DNA from: a virus
Length of the DNA: 46,824 nucleotides
Direction: 5' to 3' (one strand)
Virus record (IMG/VR): IMGVR_UViG_3300042113_000153
Span: 1 to 46,824 of that record
Shown here: positions 23,250 through 32,438 of the stretch, piece after piece
How positions within the stretch are numbered: the stretch's first letter is position 1
Layout: each line of letters begins with the position of its first letter
Notes under the pieces: model-generated
What the model was told of the DNA's origin: nothing
The model's database searches: none
What the model saw: only the letters and a program-made list of their open reading frames with translations
Program-made: the position numbers and the translations under genes

Positions 23250-24472
23250 AACAATTTAATGAATACCTTGTAGAATCAGTTAATGCTCATATGGAGCATT
23301 TAGAAGACTTAGTCTTTAATGAAGGATTATCAGGCACTAAAAAAGCTATTAATTTTCTTTATGATTTAAGAAAAATGCTTCAAGGAAAATCTACAAGTAA
23401 ATTAAAGACCACAGTTAAATGGGATGGTGCTCCTGCTATTTTCGTAGGAATAGATCCTAAAGATAAAAAGTTTTTTGTTTCAACTAAGTCTATTTTCAAT
23501 GCAACACCAAAAGTATATAAGTCTGTAAAAGAAATACAACAAGGCGAAGAGAATAAAGATTTAAGTAATAAACTTATTATAGCATTTGAAGAATTTTCTA
23601 AAGTTGTTAAGTCAGGCATTTATCAAGGTGATATAATGTTTACAAAAGATACTTTAAAGAAAACCTCTATCGAGGGAGAAAGTTATATTACATTTCATCC
23701 AAATACAATTGTATATGCAATACCTGCGAATACAGTATTAGCAAATACTATATCAAAAGCAAATATAGGTGTAGTGTTTCATACAACTTATAAAGGATCT
23801 TTAGGTAAGCTTACAGCTGAGTTTGGACAAAGTATTGTAGATAAATTTAAAAAAATATCAACTATATGGGTAGACGACGCAACTTATAAAGATGTATCAG
23901 GATCTGCTACATTTACCAAAGCTGAATTAGCAAATCTAGACGCATTACTCGAGAGAGTAGAGAAACTTTTTTCTAAAATTAGTAATAAAGTTATAACAGA
24001 TATTCAAGCTGATAAAGAATTACTTGAATTAATTAAAATATATAATAATTCTAAAATTAAAGAGGGTGAGAAAATAACAAATGTAAAAGCACACGTTGCT
24101 GGTTTATTTCATTTTATACATGATCGTTATCAAGCAGAAATAGATAGTAAGAAAACAGATAAAGCCAAAGATAAATATAAAGCTGAAAGAGAGAAAGTTT
24201 TAAAGTATTTCTCAGCTCATAAACAAGAAGACATTATAGGAGTATTTGAACTTACAAACGCAATCGCTGATGCTAAAAAGGTTATTATAGCTAAGATGAA
24301 CGAAGCATCAGAAATAGGTACTTTCTTAAGAACAAACAAAGGGTTTATTCCAACAGGAGTAGAGGGTTTTGTAGCGATTGACAAAGTAGGAAATGCTATA
24401 AAAATCGTTGATAGACTTGAGTTTTCGCGTGCTAATTTTTCACCAGATATATTAAAAGGTTGGCAAAGATAA
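23246..24472 (+). CDS. Putative KxDG nucleotidyltransferase/ligase-like protein
   Basis: This 408-residue protein contains TVKWDGAPAIFVG (K58, D60, G61). This resembles motif I (KxDG) of covalent nucleotidyltransferases such as DNA and RNA ligases. A YQGDIMF segment (126-132) follows in the place of a motif III. I recall related large proteins in cyanophages as uncharacterised (DUF6267-like). The N-terminus MKQFNEYLVES resembles the T4 capsid-targeting peptide MKTYQEFIAE|A, so the protein may be packaged in the head and injected. It starts inside the preceding gene. Enzyme activity is inferred. Confidence 0.5.
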   Translation: MKQFNEYLVESVNAHMEHLEDLVFNEGLSGTKKAINFLYDLRKMLQGKSTSKLKTTVKWDGAPAIFVGIDPKDKKFFVSTKSIFNATPKVYKSVKEIQQGEENKDLSNKLIIAFEEFSKVVKSGIYQGDIMFTKDTLKKTSIEGESYITFHPNTIVYAIPANTVLANTISKANIGVVFHTTYKGSLGKLTAEFGQSIVDKFKKISTIWVDDATYKDVSGSATFTKAELANLDALLERVEKLFSKISNKVITDIQADKELLELIKIYNNSKIKEGEKITNVKAHVAGLFHFIHDRYQAEIDSKKTDKAKDKYKAEREKVLKYFSAHKQEDIIGVFELTNAIADAKKVIIAKMNEASEIGTFLRTNKGFIPTGVEGFVAIDKVGNAIKIVDRLEFSRANFSPDILKGWQR

Positions 24473-24522
24473 ACCTTAAAAATACTAAATATAACATATA
24501 ATACGGATGGATAAATTGAAAT

Positions 24523-26673
24523 ATGAAAACAATAAAACAACTATTATCGGAATTACCGAACAAATCTCTTATATTTGCATTCGGTCGCTTTAACCCACCA
24601 ACAAGTGGGCACGAACTTTTAATCTTAAAAGTTGAAGCACTTTCAAAGAAAACATCAATCCCATATCGTATTTACGCAACAGCAACGCAAGATAAAAAGA
24701 AAAATCCATTATCTCAAAAAGATAAAATTAAGTATATGGAAAAGTCTTTTCATAATGCTCATATCTATGCTGCGAAAGGAAATATTATACAATTATTACA
24801 AAGTTTTGAAAGAGAAGGAATTAAAGAAATTCATTTAGTTGTAGGGAGTGATAGAGTAAAAGAATTTGATTCTCTTTTAAATAAGTATAATGGAAAAGAT
24901 TATAAGTTTAATAAAATAGAAATTCATTCAGCAGGAGAAAGAGATCCTGATAGTGATGATGCTGATGGAATGTCTGCGAGTAAAATGAGAGATGCAGCAT
25001 CAAAAGGAGATTATAAATCTTTTGAGAAAGGTGTCACTAAAAAACTTACAGACGTTGATAGTAAAAAAATGTATAATGATGTTCGTAAAGGGTTGGGTTT
25101 AAAAACAGAATCTTTTGAAATTAATATATCAAACAATCAAAACGAACTAAGAGAAAAATATTTTAGAGGTGAAATATTTAAAATTGGATCAACAGTTAAG
25201 GATGACAAAGGAGTATATGAAGTTATGGACAGAGGGACAAACTACATTACAGTTATAAACGAAAATGGAGAATTAAGTAAAAAGTGGCTTGATTCAGTAA
25301 AGGAAATTATTACAGATATGAATTATAAAACAGAAACTAAAGACGAACACCAAATTTCTTATAAAGGATATACAACTTCTAATTTTGAAATTGTTCCTGA
25401 AATAAAACCAATTATTGAATCAATAATTTCATCTGAGACAGATTCGGTAGCAGTTATTAATGCACTTAAATCAATTGACGAGTCATTAAAATTTTATAAA
25501 CAAAATAAAGAAGTGTTTCAAGTTCCTTTAATAAAAGGAATAGATGCTTTAAAAAATATTGATCATGCTGTATCAGGTATGGTAGCAGATTTAATTTTAA
25601 AACTTCCAAAAGATACATTTAAAAATGGTACAATTGCTGAAGCATCTGATAATCCACTTAACTTTACATCAGCTGATAAAATTAAAGTAGCAAGAATTAT
25701 AGCTGGTGCTTTGGGAATAGATAGTCCTGAAAAAATGTCTAGTCCTGAACAATTAATTAATCTAGGGCTAAGAAAATTAAGAACAAAAAGAATTACACCT
25801 GAATTGTCTGATGTAATAAATCAAATGTTAAAGACAGCAGATATGTTAGATATTAAATATGATGCTAAATTATTACCACAAGCAATGCAAGAAGCTCTTA
25901 ATCCTGGAACAAGTTCTATTCCTGATAGAATAGCTGTTTTAAAAGATAGAATATCAGGTCTTTTAGCAAAATTAGGAAAAATTAATCCTGCTGATAAAGA
26001 TGCTAAAACGCAAATGGCAATTATTAAATCTGATATAGCAACAGCAAAATTAAGATTACAAGGATTACAAGGTAAGAAAGAAGCTGTAGATGTATTAGGA
26101 CCATTAGGTTCTATAGATATAGAAAGTGATTTAATTACACCAGCGAATATGCCATCATTTATGAAGTTTGGTGAATCTTTAGAATCTTTAAAAGAATCAA
26201 ACAGATATACAGTTAAATCGATTGTAAAAGATCCAGCTGCGATGGCTGGTGGTGAGAAGAACGAGCCTAAGGAAAAATCAAGAGTCGTTCTCGCTAAAAC
26301 ACCAGAAGAAGCAAAGAGTAAAGTAGCAGCAGATCTTAAAGAACGTGGATATACAATTGCTTCTCAAACAATAATTAAAACTGAAAAACTTTCAGAAGAT
26401 GAAAAGAAAAAAGGTTTATGGGCGAATATACATGCAAGACGTAAAAAAGGATTAAGACCAAAACGTCCAGGAGAAGAGGGATATCCTAAAACTTTAGATA
26501 TTGAATCAAAAGAAAATATAGAAGAAAAAGATAAGGACGATCCTTGTTGGGTAGGATATAAACAAGTTGGAATGAAAAAGAAAAATGGAAAAGAAGTTCC
26601 AAATTGTGTACCTGAGTCAACTAAATTAGAATCTGTTTTAAATTTAATACGAAGAATAAAGGAAAAAAAATGA
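24523..26673 (+). CDS. HIGH-type nucleotidyltransferase (NMN-adenylyltransferase-like) with long C-terminal extension
   Basis: This 716-residue protein has an N-terminal Rossmann domain: AFGRFNPPTSGHELLI (TSGH, 27-30) and SASKMR (151-156), the two signatures of nicotinamide-nucleotide and related adenylyl- or cytidylyltransferases. Residues 200-716 form other domains: a small KOW-like beta unit (GSTVKDDKGVYEVMDRGTN), helical regions, and a Lys-rich tail ending in a CWVGYKQVGMKKKNGKEVP-type segment. The start MKTIKQLLSE resembles a T4 capsid-targeting peptide with a gp21-like LxE cut. It could restore NAD in the infected cell or be an injected virion enzyme. Confidence 0.75.
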   Translation: MKTIKQLLSELPNKSLIFAFGRFNPPTSGHELLILKVEALSKKTSIPYRIYATATQDKKKNPLSQKDKIKYMEKSFHNAHIYAAKGNIIQLLQSFEREGIKEIHLVVGSDRVKEFDSLLNKYNGKDYKFNKIEIHSAGERDPDSDDADGMSASKMRDAASKGDYKSFEKGVTKKLTDVDSKKMYNDVRKGLGLKTESFEINISNNQNELREKYFRGEIFKIGSTVKDDKGVYEVMDRGTNYITVINENGELSKKWLDSVKEIITDMNYKTETKDEHQISYKGYTTSNFEIVPEIKPIIESIISSETDSVAVINALKSIDESLKFYKQNKEVFQVPLIKGIDALKNIDHAVSGMVADLILKLPKDTFKNGTIAEASDNPLNFTSADKIKVARIIAGALGIDSPEKMSSPEQLINLGLRKLRTKRITPELSDVINQMLKTADMLDIKYDAKLLPQAMQEALNPGTSSIPDRIAVLKDRISGLLAKLGKINPADKDAKTQMAIIKSDIATAKLRLQGLQGKKEAVDVLGPLGSIDIESDLITPANMPSFMKFGESLESLKESNRYTVKSIVKDPAAMAGGEKNEPKEKSRVVLAKTPEEAKSKVAADLKERGYTIASQTIIKTEKLSEDEKKKGLWANIHARRKKGLRPKRPGEEGYPKTLDIESKENIEEKDKDDPCWVGYKQVGMKKKNGKEVPNCVPESTKLESVLNLIRRIKEKK

Positions 26674-27167
26674 AAACACTTAAAGATTTTTTAAATCAAG
26701 AAGCTATTGATTTATCAAAAAGAAATATAGGTGGTGGTCTTATATCACAAGCTAAAGCAATTGCTAGAAAGTATGCTAATAACTATACAAAAGCATATGA
26801 TGAAATAGAAAAACTTGAAAAAGATTTAACAAAAAATATGGAAGTACAAAAAGCATTATTACAATATAATGAAGAAATACAATTACAAGAAGCAAAAGAA
26901 AAACAAGAATTAGGAATATTGTTTATACAACAAATAAAAAAATATACTGATGAAAATAATCATTTTAGAGCAAGAGCATATATTGCTACACTAATGGGAA
27001 ATAGAAGATTATCCAAATTATATGACGCATTAGAAGACTTACATGATGAATATTATAGTTATTTTGGAAATGATGTGATTGATCTTCGTTCAAAAATTGA
27101 AGTAAATTTAAAAAATGATATAAAAAATTATTTTTCTAATTATGAACAAATAATTAGAGCATTATAA
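26670..27167 (+). CDS. Helical hypothetical protein with capsid-targeting-like N-terminus
   Basis: This 165-residue protein is mostly helical and charged, with a coiled-coil stretch at about residues 40-80. The N-terminus MKTLKDFLNQEA resembles those of the two genes upstream, which it overlaps by four bases. If the N-terminal peptide is a head-targeting signal, this could be an internal head protein. No other function is visible. Confidence 0.5.
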   Translation: MKTLKDFLNQEAIDLSKRNIGGGLISQAKAIARKYANNYTKAYDEIEKLEKDLTKNMEVQKALLQYNEEIQLQEAKEKQELGILFIQQIKKYTDENNHFRARAYIATLMGNRRLSKLYDALEDLHDEYYSYFGNDVIDLRSKIEVNLKNDIKNYFSNYEQIIRAL

Positions 27168-27184
27168 AAAAAAAGGAAACAAAT

Positions 27185-27820
27185 ATGAAAAACACTTTGA
27201 GTGTTTTTATATTATGTTTTGTTATCGGCTTATTCGCCTTGACTCGAGTGTCTCAGGCACAAACACAAAATAATACATCTGGAAGTAATACTGCTATCAC
27301 TGGTGGTTATACTTCAAACAGTACATCGACTTTTCAATCTGGATCAAGTTCGAATACTACAACATCAACTACAAATACAACAAATGCGTATAGTGGTGAT
27401 ACAAGAGTGACTGCTCCAGCAAATGCTCCAAGTATGTCAGCATATTCACAAGATTTATGTTTAGTTGGGTATTCTGCTGGTGTGTCTACATTTGGTTTAG
27501 GAGTCACTGGTGGAAGTTATAAAGCTGATGAAAATTGCGAAAGAATTAAATTGTCTAAAGTATTAAATGATTTAGGAATGAAAGTGGCAGCAGTTTCTAT
27601 ATTGTGCCAAGATCCTAGAGTATTTTTTGCTATGGAACAATCTGGAACTCCTTGTCCATTTGAAGGAAAGATTGGTGCAGAAGCAAATGCTGCATGGTTA
27701 AAATATGACAAGTTAAGACCTGACTATAATCAATATGTTGATAAACTTGTTGTAATTGAAAATGCACGTAAAGAAGAAGAACTTAAAAAGTTAAATGGAG
27801 GAACTACTGAAAAAAAGTAG
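27185..27820 (+). CDS. Exported Ser/Thr-rich protein
   Basis: This 211-residue protein has a cleavable signal peptide ending in VSQA (about residue 25). A low-complexity Ser/Thr/Asn linker follows (28-75), then a Cys-containing domain (CLVGYSAG, ADENCERIKL, SILCQDPR, GTPCPFEG) with four Cys that may form disulfides. It is exported by the Sec system, so it acts in the envelope of the infected cell or is a secreted surface protein rather than a normal virion part. A similar exported protein follows at 28222. Confidence 0.65.
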   Translation: MKNTLSVFILCFVIGLFALTRVSQAQTQNNTSGSNTAITGGYTSNSTSTFQSGSSSNTTTSTTNTTNAYSGDTRVTAPANAPSMSAYSQDLCLVGYSAGVSTFGLGVTGGSYKADENCERIKLSKVLNDLGMKVAAVSILCQDPRVFFAMEQSGTPCPFEGKIGAEANAAWLKYDKLRPDYNQYVDKLVVIENARKEEELKKLNGGTTEKK

Positions 27821-27890
27821 TTTCTAACATTGCTGGTAATAATGTAAGTAGAATTGATAACGATGATAATTCAACAAAAGGAGAATTTTC

Positions 27891-27959
27891 ATGGCGATAC
27901 TTATTGTTATTATTATTATTTGTTGGAGTGCTTATTTAATCTATTTTAAGAAAAAATAA
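27891..27959 (+). CDS. 22-residue membrane peptide
   Basis: This is a tiny gene with a strong ribosome site AAAAGGAG (27876-27883), 7 nt before ATG. It encodes MAILIVIIIICWSAYLIYF followed by Lys residues, a single transmembrane helix with a basic end. A second 22-residue peptide of the same design lies at 30207. Both are too short for usual gene callers; the good ribosome sites argue that they are translated. Confidence 0.5.
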   Translation: MAILIVIIIICWSAYLIYFKKK

Positions 27960-27962
27960 GCT

Positions 27963-28220
27963 ATGCCGAGAAAAACAAAAAGGCAAAAGCTTTCAACCTT
28001 ACAAAAGTTAAAAAAGAAAGCACCAAAAATACCAGAATATACTTGTCCAGATATAGACCATATTATAAATTATGTTGAGGACAAAGACAAGTTAAATCGC
28101 AGACAACTTGCCTACTTTAAAAAAAGTATGGAAAAACTACGCGATTCAAATGATAAACTAAGAGATGGTGGTATCTATTGGTATGAAGAAATCAAAAAAA
28201 TATTAAAAGTAGAAGAATAA
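27963..28220 (+). CDS. Small basic helical protein
   Basis: This 85-residue protein has a Lys-rich N-terminus (PRKTKRQKL) and an ECPxID-like TCPDIDHIINYV. It continues with a helix MEKLRDSNDKLRDGGIYW whose EKLRxxNxxLRxxG pattern I have seen in short phage proteins of unknown role. It sits between two exported or membrane proteins. Confidence 0.5.
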   Translation: MPRKTKRQKLSTLQKLKKKAPKIPEYTCPDIDHIINYVEDKDKLNRRQLAYFKKSMEKLRDSNDKLRDGGIYWYEEIKKILKVEE

Positions 28221-28221
28221 T

Positions 28222-29907
28222 ATGAATAATAAATGTTGTTTTAATAACTTATCAAACGGATTAAGAATATCTTTATTCTTAATGTTGTTATCGTCAACAG
28301 CATATTCACAAACATCTACAACTACTGTGACAGTAAATGGTAATACAACCACAACTGTGATAACAACTACAACACCAATTCAATCAATCCCTGTTAATAA
28401 TTCTCCAAACTTTGGAGACATTACAACATATATTACTAATCAAGTTGATACTACAACTAATGTACAAACTGCTAATCAAAGTACTGGAAACGTATTTTCA
28501 GGAACCAATTTTTGTAATGGTGGATGGACAGGCACACAAATTAATGGTGGTACAAGTGATTTAGGTTGTAATTATTTAACAGGCAAAGGAACTTCATCTT
28601 ATGCTGAAAATAATAAAACTTTATTATCATTAGGCATTTCAAAAGTAGAACAAAATTTAGGATTCACACAATCAGCTTCAGCATACACTCATCATTATTG
28701 GCCATGGAACAGTAATCTTACTTTTTCTCATTCAGTGACAAATAATGATACTGGAGAAACAATTACACAAAATAGAATATTATCAGGCAATAATAGTATT
28801 AATGGTGGTAATCCTGGAGTAAAAAGTTTAGATAATATTATCATTGGAGCAAATAGTTCATCAGGATACACATCTAATATGAGATTTGATTTTTCACAAT
28901 CTACATCAGGAGGAACGTGGACTGGCGTTGATGTGACTTCACCTAATTTAAGTATCACATATACAGGTTTTACTTCTTCACTTGCTACCACATATGTAAA
29001 TACAACTACAGTACAAACTTGTGAGTCGTTAGGTACTTGTTATGTACCACCAGTTATAGAATTGCCTAAATTTATAAGTCCAGCAAAAGGTGCTGAACCG
29101 ATGGAAGTAATTAGTGAAGAAGAAATTAAACAAATATTTAAAGAAGAATTTGCTAAAGTTGGATTAACTGAAGCAGATATTGGTATGAGTGATTTAGATT
29201 ATAAAGAAATGACAAAAGAAATAAACAAAGAAGCTGTGGCTGATATGAAAGAAGCAAACCCATCTCTTTTTGGAAGCCCAGACCAAACTTCATCTATGAA
29301 TAAAACAAGTGACGATAAACCTACAACAAAGGAATCATCAAATGTCAGTTCAAACTCAGAGACAACTACAAAAACGTCAAGCACGACAACTGAAAAAACA
29401 GAAACTTCTGCAGCTAAGTCTACTCCAAGCGAAAATACGAAAGCAGAAGGATCGTCGTCTAAGACGTCATCATCTGAAAATGTATCGAATGAGAAGGGAA
29501 GCACTACTGCGTCAGGGAATGTTAGTGTCGGCAATTCTACTTCCAAAGATGAAAAAATCAGCGTAAATGTAAAAGCTGCAGTTGAGAAAGTTGAAAGAGA
29601 ATTAAAAAGTATAGGTGATAAAACAAAAGCAATACAAGAAATTAAACTAGATGGAATAAAAGCAGGCTCTCCAAACTTAGCAGTTTATGAGAATCGTTCT
29701 TTTTACGAACCTAAATATTATAATGGAGTACCAAATCCAGATTTTTATTTACAGGCTGATATAGCACAGAAACCAGTTTATGCAAATGTGACATTATTGC
29801 CATATACAAATAATGATCCTATTGGAAAACAACAAGCAGCAATGCAACAAATTCAAGATGAGATGAATGATATAATTATTCAACTTGAAGAACTAAAAAG
29901 GAAATAA
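28222..29907 (+). CDS. Large exported Ser/Thr-rich protein
   Basis: This 561-residue protein has a signal peptide ending in AYSQ (about residue 29), then a Thr-rich stretch (TTTVTVNGNTTTTV). A beta-rich, Gly/Asn-rich domain (about 80-270) with a few Cys follows, then an acidic helix, a long Ser/Thr/Lys linker (about 350-445) and a C-terminal coiled coil. The design resembles a secreted surface or adhesin-like protein. Being Sec-exported, it probably decorates or alters the host envelope during infection. No family name can be given. Confidence 0.6.
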   Translation: MNNKCCFNNLSNGLRISLFLMLLSSTAYSQTSTTTVTVNGNTTTTVITTTTPIQSIPVNNSPNFGDITTYITNQVDTTTNVQTANQSTGNVFSGTNFCNGGWTGTQINGGTSDLGCNYLTGKGTSSYAENNKTLLSLGISKVEQNLGFTQSASAYTHHYWPWNSNLTFSHSVTNNDTGETITQNRILSGNNSINGGNPGVKSLDNIIIGANSSSGYTSNMRFDFSQSTSGGTWTGVDVTSPNLSITYTGFTSSLATTYVNTTTVQTCESLGTCYVPPVIELPKFISPAKGAEPMEVISEEEIKQIFKEEFAKVGLTEADIGMSDLDYKEMTKEINKEAVADMKEANPSLFGSPDQTSSMNKTSDDKPTTKESSNVSSNSETTTKTSSTTTEKTETSAAKSTPSENTKAEGSSSKTSSSENVSNEKGSTTASGNVSVGNSTSKDEKISVNVKAAVEKVERELKSIGDKTKAIQEIKLDGIKAGSPNLAVYENRSFYEPKYYNGVPNPDFYLQADIAQKPVYANVTLLPYTNNDPIGKQQAAMQQIQDEMNDIIIQLEELKRK

Positions 29908-29910
29908 ACA

Positions 29911-30159
29911 ATGTTAGATAAAATAAAAAATAATTTAAAAGAGATAATCGCTACAGTAGCAATTATTGGTACAATCGGTGGTGGTTTCATTAAGTATGGT
30001 GAAATTATGGCTAAAATAAATTCACTTGATCCAAAAGCAGTGGCATCAACAGTAGGAAAAGTGTCACAAGATATGGCAATTCTACAAAAAGAAGTAGATT
30101 TACTTAAAGTACAAATTAGAGAATTAAGACAAGCAAATCAAAACCCATTAGCAAGATAA
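29911..30159 (+). CDS. Membrane-anchored coiled-coil protein
   Basis: This 82-residue protein has an N-terminal transmembrane helix (about residues 11-27, with a GGG) and a coiled coil at about 46-75 (ILQKEVDLLKVQIRELRQ). It follows the large exported protein by 3 nt and may anchor it or form a membrane complex. No family recognised. Confidence 0.55.
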   Translation: MLDKIKNNLKEIIATVAIIGTIGGGFIKYGEIMAKINSLDPKAVASTVGKVSQDMAILQKEVDLLKVQIRELRQANQNPLAR

Positions 30160-30206
30160 GGATAAAGACTTTTATATTATATAACAATCTTTAACTAAGG
30201 AGAGTT

Positions 30207-30275
30207 ATGCTAATCACAATCGGAATGGTTATATTCATTCTTATTATGGCATATATAATATGTAGTCAAGACTAA
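30207..30275 (+). CDS. 22-residue membrane peptide
   Basis: AAGGAG (30197-30202) precedes ATG 30207. The peptide MLITIGMVIFILIMAYIIC plus three residues is a single membrane helix. It parallels the tiny gene at 27891. Such peptides in phages can modulate membrane proteins, but nothing specific is visible. Confidence 0.45.
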   Translation: MLITIGMVIFILIMAYIICSQD

Positions 30276-30281
30276 AAAAAT

Positions 30282-30500
30282 ATGAAAATAATATTACAAA
30301 AAATATCAATTCAACTTAAAACACTATTTTTTATTCTAGTGTTTGCTAGTTTATTTTATGTAGGATTACTCCTTGGAGAATATCGTACATTAAAAGAATA
30401 TTGTTTAGTTGAGAATACGAAATGTGATATTAATTATTTTGTACAAAAAGGATCTCTTATTACTATAAAACATCCTAAACCAATAGCAGAAAATAAATGA
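30282..30500 (+). CDS. Small single-span membrane protein
   Basis: This 72-residue protein has one hydrophobic helix (about residues 14-31) and a short periplasmic tail with two Cys (EYCLVENTKC) that could be disulfide-bonded. Its 3' end overlaps the next gene (ATGA). Function unknown. Confidence 0.5.
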   Translation: MKIILQKISIQLKTLFFILVFASLFYVGLLLGEYRTLKEYCLVENTKCDINYFVQKGSLITIKHPKPIAENK

Positions 30501-32080
30501 ACCCAGTAGATAAAAATAAAAAAGATAATCTTGCAAGAGGAACTCTTACATACAAAGATTTTAAAAGATTGTTAGATATACAAAATTTACAAAGTAAGCA
30601 AGCATTCTCTCAAAATACTCAACACACATTTGATGAAGGAATGTTTAAAAATATGGCAATTGATTTACAAGATTTATCGGCTAATGAATTTTTTAATAAG
30701 TATAAAATAACAAAAGCAGAAGCAATGCGTAAATATGGTAAGAGCGAATCTGTTATTGATATACCACAAAAAACTTATTCTAAACTAATTTTTGATAATG
30801 CTGATACAGAAGAACCAAAATTAAAAGAATCGGTAAGGAAAATCATATTAGATCAAATAGAAGAATTTAAAAAGAAAGCACCTGTTATAAAATTTAGTTT
30901 AATTGGATCAATACTTACAAAACAATATAGAGATGATGCTGATTTAGATGTAAATGTTCTTTTTGATGTTCCAGAAAGTCAAAGAGATGAAAAAAGATTA
31001 GAGATTGCTAAATCATTAAAAGATATAAATGGTAAAACAGTTCCAGGAACTAATCATCCGATTAATTATTTTGTATTAACAGATCCTAAGTTAAAAGAAA
31101 GAAATGATAATTTAAGTGATGGTATTTTTGATATTGTAAAAAACGAGTTTATTAAAAAACCAGTAGAATTTAAATTCAATCCTGAAAAATACGCAAAAGA
31201 TTTTGAAGAAAAAGTAAAAAGATTAGATGTTGTTAAAGGTGAATTAGAGAGAGATATAATTGATTATCAAGATTTAAAACGTTTAGATCCAGACAATGTT
31301 GAAAATTTAAAAAGTATTGTTTCGAAAAAAATTGGTGAAATTATGTCAGGTATTAAAACATTAGTGGATGCTGGCGACCAAACTTTAAAAGATCGTAAAG
31401 AAGTATTTGATGCTGATTTAACACCAGATGAAATACGTGAATATGGTAAGAAAAATGCTTTACCAAAAAACGTCATTTACAAAATGTTAGAAAAGTATCA
31501 TTATTTAACTTTTTATAAAAAATTAAAAGAAATAATAAAAGATGGAGAAATTTCTGATAAAGAAATAGCTTCAATAAAAGAGTCAAACGATCCTTATGAT
31601 TCTAAATTTGATTTTGGTTTAGATGATTATGAAATGGATGCAATTATTCGTAAATATGATAATGAAGATCCACTTGAAGATGACGATTACTTGGATATTT
31701 ATGATGATGATGAATTAGATGTAGTTGATGATGAAAATACTAATTATAATATTCCTCCAATTAAAGAAGTTCTTACGAGACCAGAACGTATTAAATCACG
31801 TATTCGTTTTGCGAGAACAAAAGGAAAAAGAAATGCTAAATTACGTCTTGCTCTAAAGAGAGCATCAACTATGGATGTAGTAAATAAAAGAGCAAGAAGA
31901 CTTGCGATTAATAAAATTAAAAAATTATTATTTAAAAAATCACCAGCAAGTATGTCAGTTGCTGAAAGAGAAAGAGCTGAAAAACGTATAGCAGCATTAC
32001 CAAAATCTTATGTTGATAATTTTGCTATGAAATTAGTGCCAACGATTCGTAAAATTGAAAGAACAAGATTAACAAAATAA
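30497..32080 (+). CDS. Pol-beta-superfamily nucleotidyltransferase-like protein
   Basis: This 527-residue protein has at residues 132-157 the nucleotidyltransferase motif LIGSI (G137 S138), then DADLDVNV (D149, D151), with a further strand NYFVL. This is the minimal signature of the DNA polymerase beta fold. The central part is coiled and acidic (DDEDDYLDIYDDDELD-like near 400-415). The C-terminus (about 430-527) is very basic, a type I have seen on virion-associated proteins of marine phages. It may be an injected enzyme that modifies RNA or proteins; the substrate is unknown. Confidence 0.6.
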   Translation: MNPVDKNKKDNLARGTLTYKDFKRLLDIQNLQSKQAFSQNTQHTFDEGMFKNMAIDLQDLSANEFFNKYKITKAEAMRKYGKSESVIDIPQKTYSKLIFDNADTEEPKLKESVRKIILDQIEEFKKKAPVIKFSLIGSILTKQYRDDADLDVNVLFDVPESQRDEKRLEIAKSLKDINGKTVPGTNHPINYFVLTDPKLKERNDNLSDGIFDIVKNEFIKKPVEFKFNPEKYAKDFEEKVKRLDVVKGELERDIIDYQDLKRLDPDNVENLKSIVSKKIGEIMSGIKTLVDAGDQTLKDRKEVFDADLTPDEIREYGKKNALPKNVIYKMLEKYHYLTFYKKLKEIIKDGEISDKEIASIKESNDPYDSKFDFGLDDYEMDAIIRKYDNEDPLEDDDYLDIYDDDELDVVDDENTNYNIPPIKEVLTRPERIKSRIRFARTKGKRNAKLRLALKRASTMDVVNKRARRLAINKIKKLLFKKSPASMSVAERERAEKRIAALPKSYVDNFAMKLVPTIRKIERTRLTK

Positions 32081-32082
32081 TT

Positions 32083-32436
32083 ATGACTAAAAAATTTAAA
32101 AAATTTAGAGAAGAAACAATTGATCTAGTTTGTGAGTCTAGAACATATGAACCTGAAGTGTTAGAAGAAGCTGAATACCAAGGAAGAACTGTGACGTTAA
32201 ATTCACCATTTCGAACACCATCTGGACCGAAGAAATTTGCTGTATATGTAAAAAATGATAAAGGGAATGTAATTATAGTAAGATTTGGTGATCCTAATAT
32301 GAAAATTAAAAGAGATGATCCTGCTCGAAGAAAATCATTTAGAGCAAGACATAATTGTGATACAGCTAATGATAAAACTACAGCAAGATATTGGTCGTGT
32401 TATCAATGGCGTGCAGGATCTAAAGTGGAAGGATAA
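32083..32436 (+). CDS. Conserved small marine-phage protein
   Basis: This 117-residue protein has an N-terminus (KKFKKFREE) resembling head-targeting peptides. It continues with a GRTVTLNSPFRTPSGPKKFAVYVK beta region and a C-terminal block RKSFRARHNCDTANDKT...YWSCYQW with two Cys. I recognise this C-terminal block from head-region proteins of marine phages, but its function is not known to me. It lies next to putative injected proteins. Confidence 0.6.
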   Translation: MTKKFKKFREETIDLVCESRTYEPEVLEEAEYQGRTVTLNSPFRTPSGPKKFAVYVKNDKGNVIIVRFGDPNMKIKRDDPARRKSFRARHNCDTANDKTTARYWSCYQWRAGSKVEG

Positions 32437-32438
32437 AA

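Noticed and set aside
24495-24504. CATATAATAC before the gene at 24523, repeated at 33022-33031 before the gene at 33051, as a possible second promoter class
   Set aside because: Only two cases and no shared -35 box; not enough to call.
29199-29546. Antisense open frame opposite the Ser/Thr-rich region
   Set aside because: Shadow of the low-complexity coding region; no ribosome site and all supported genes are on the plus strand.
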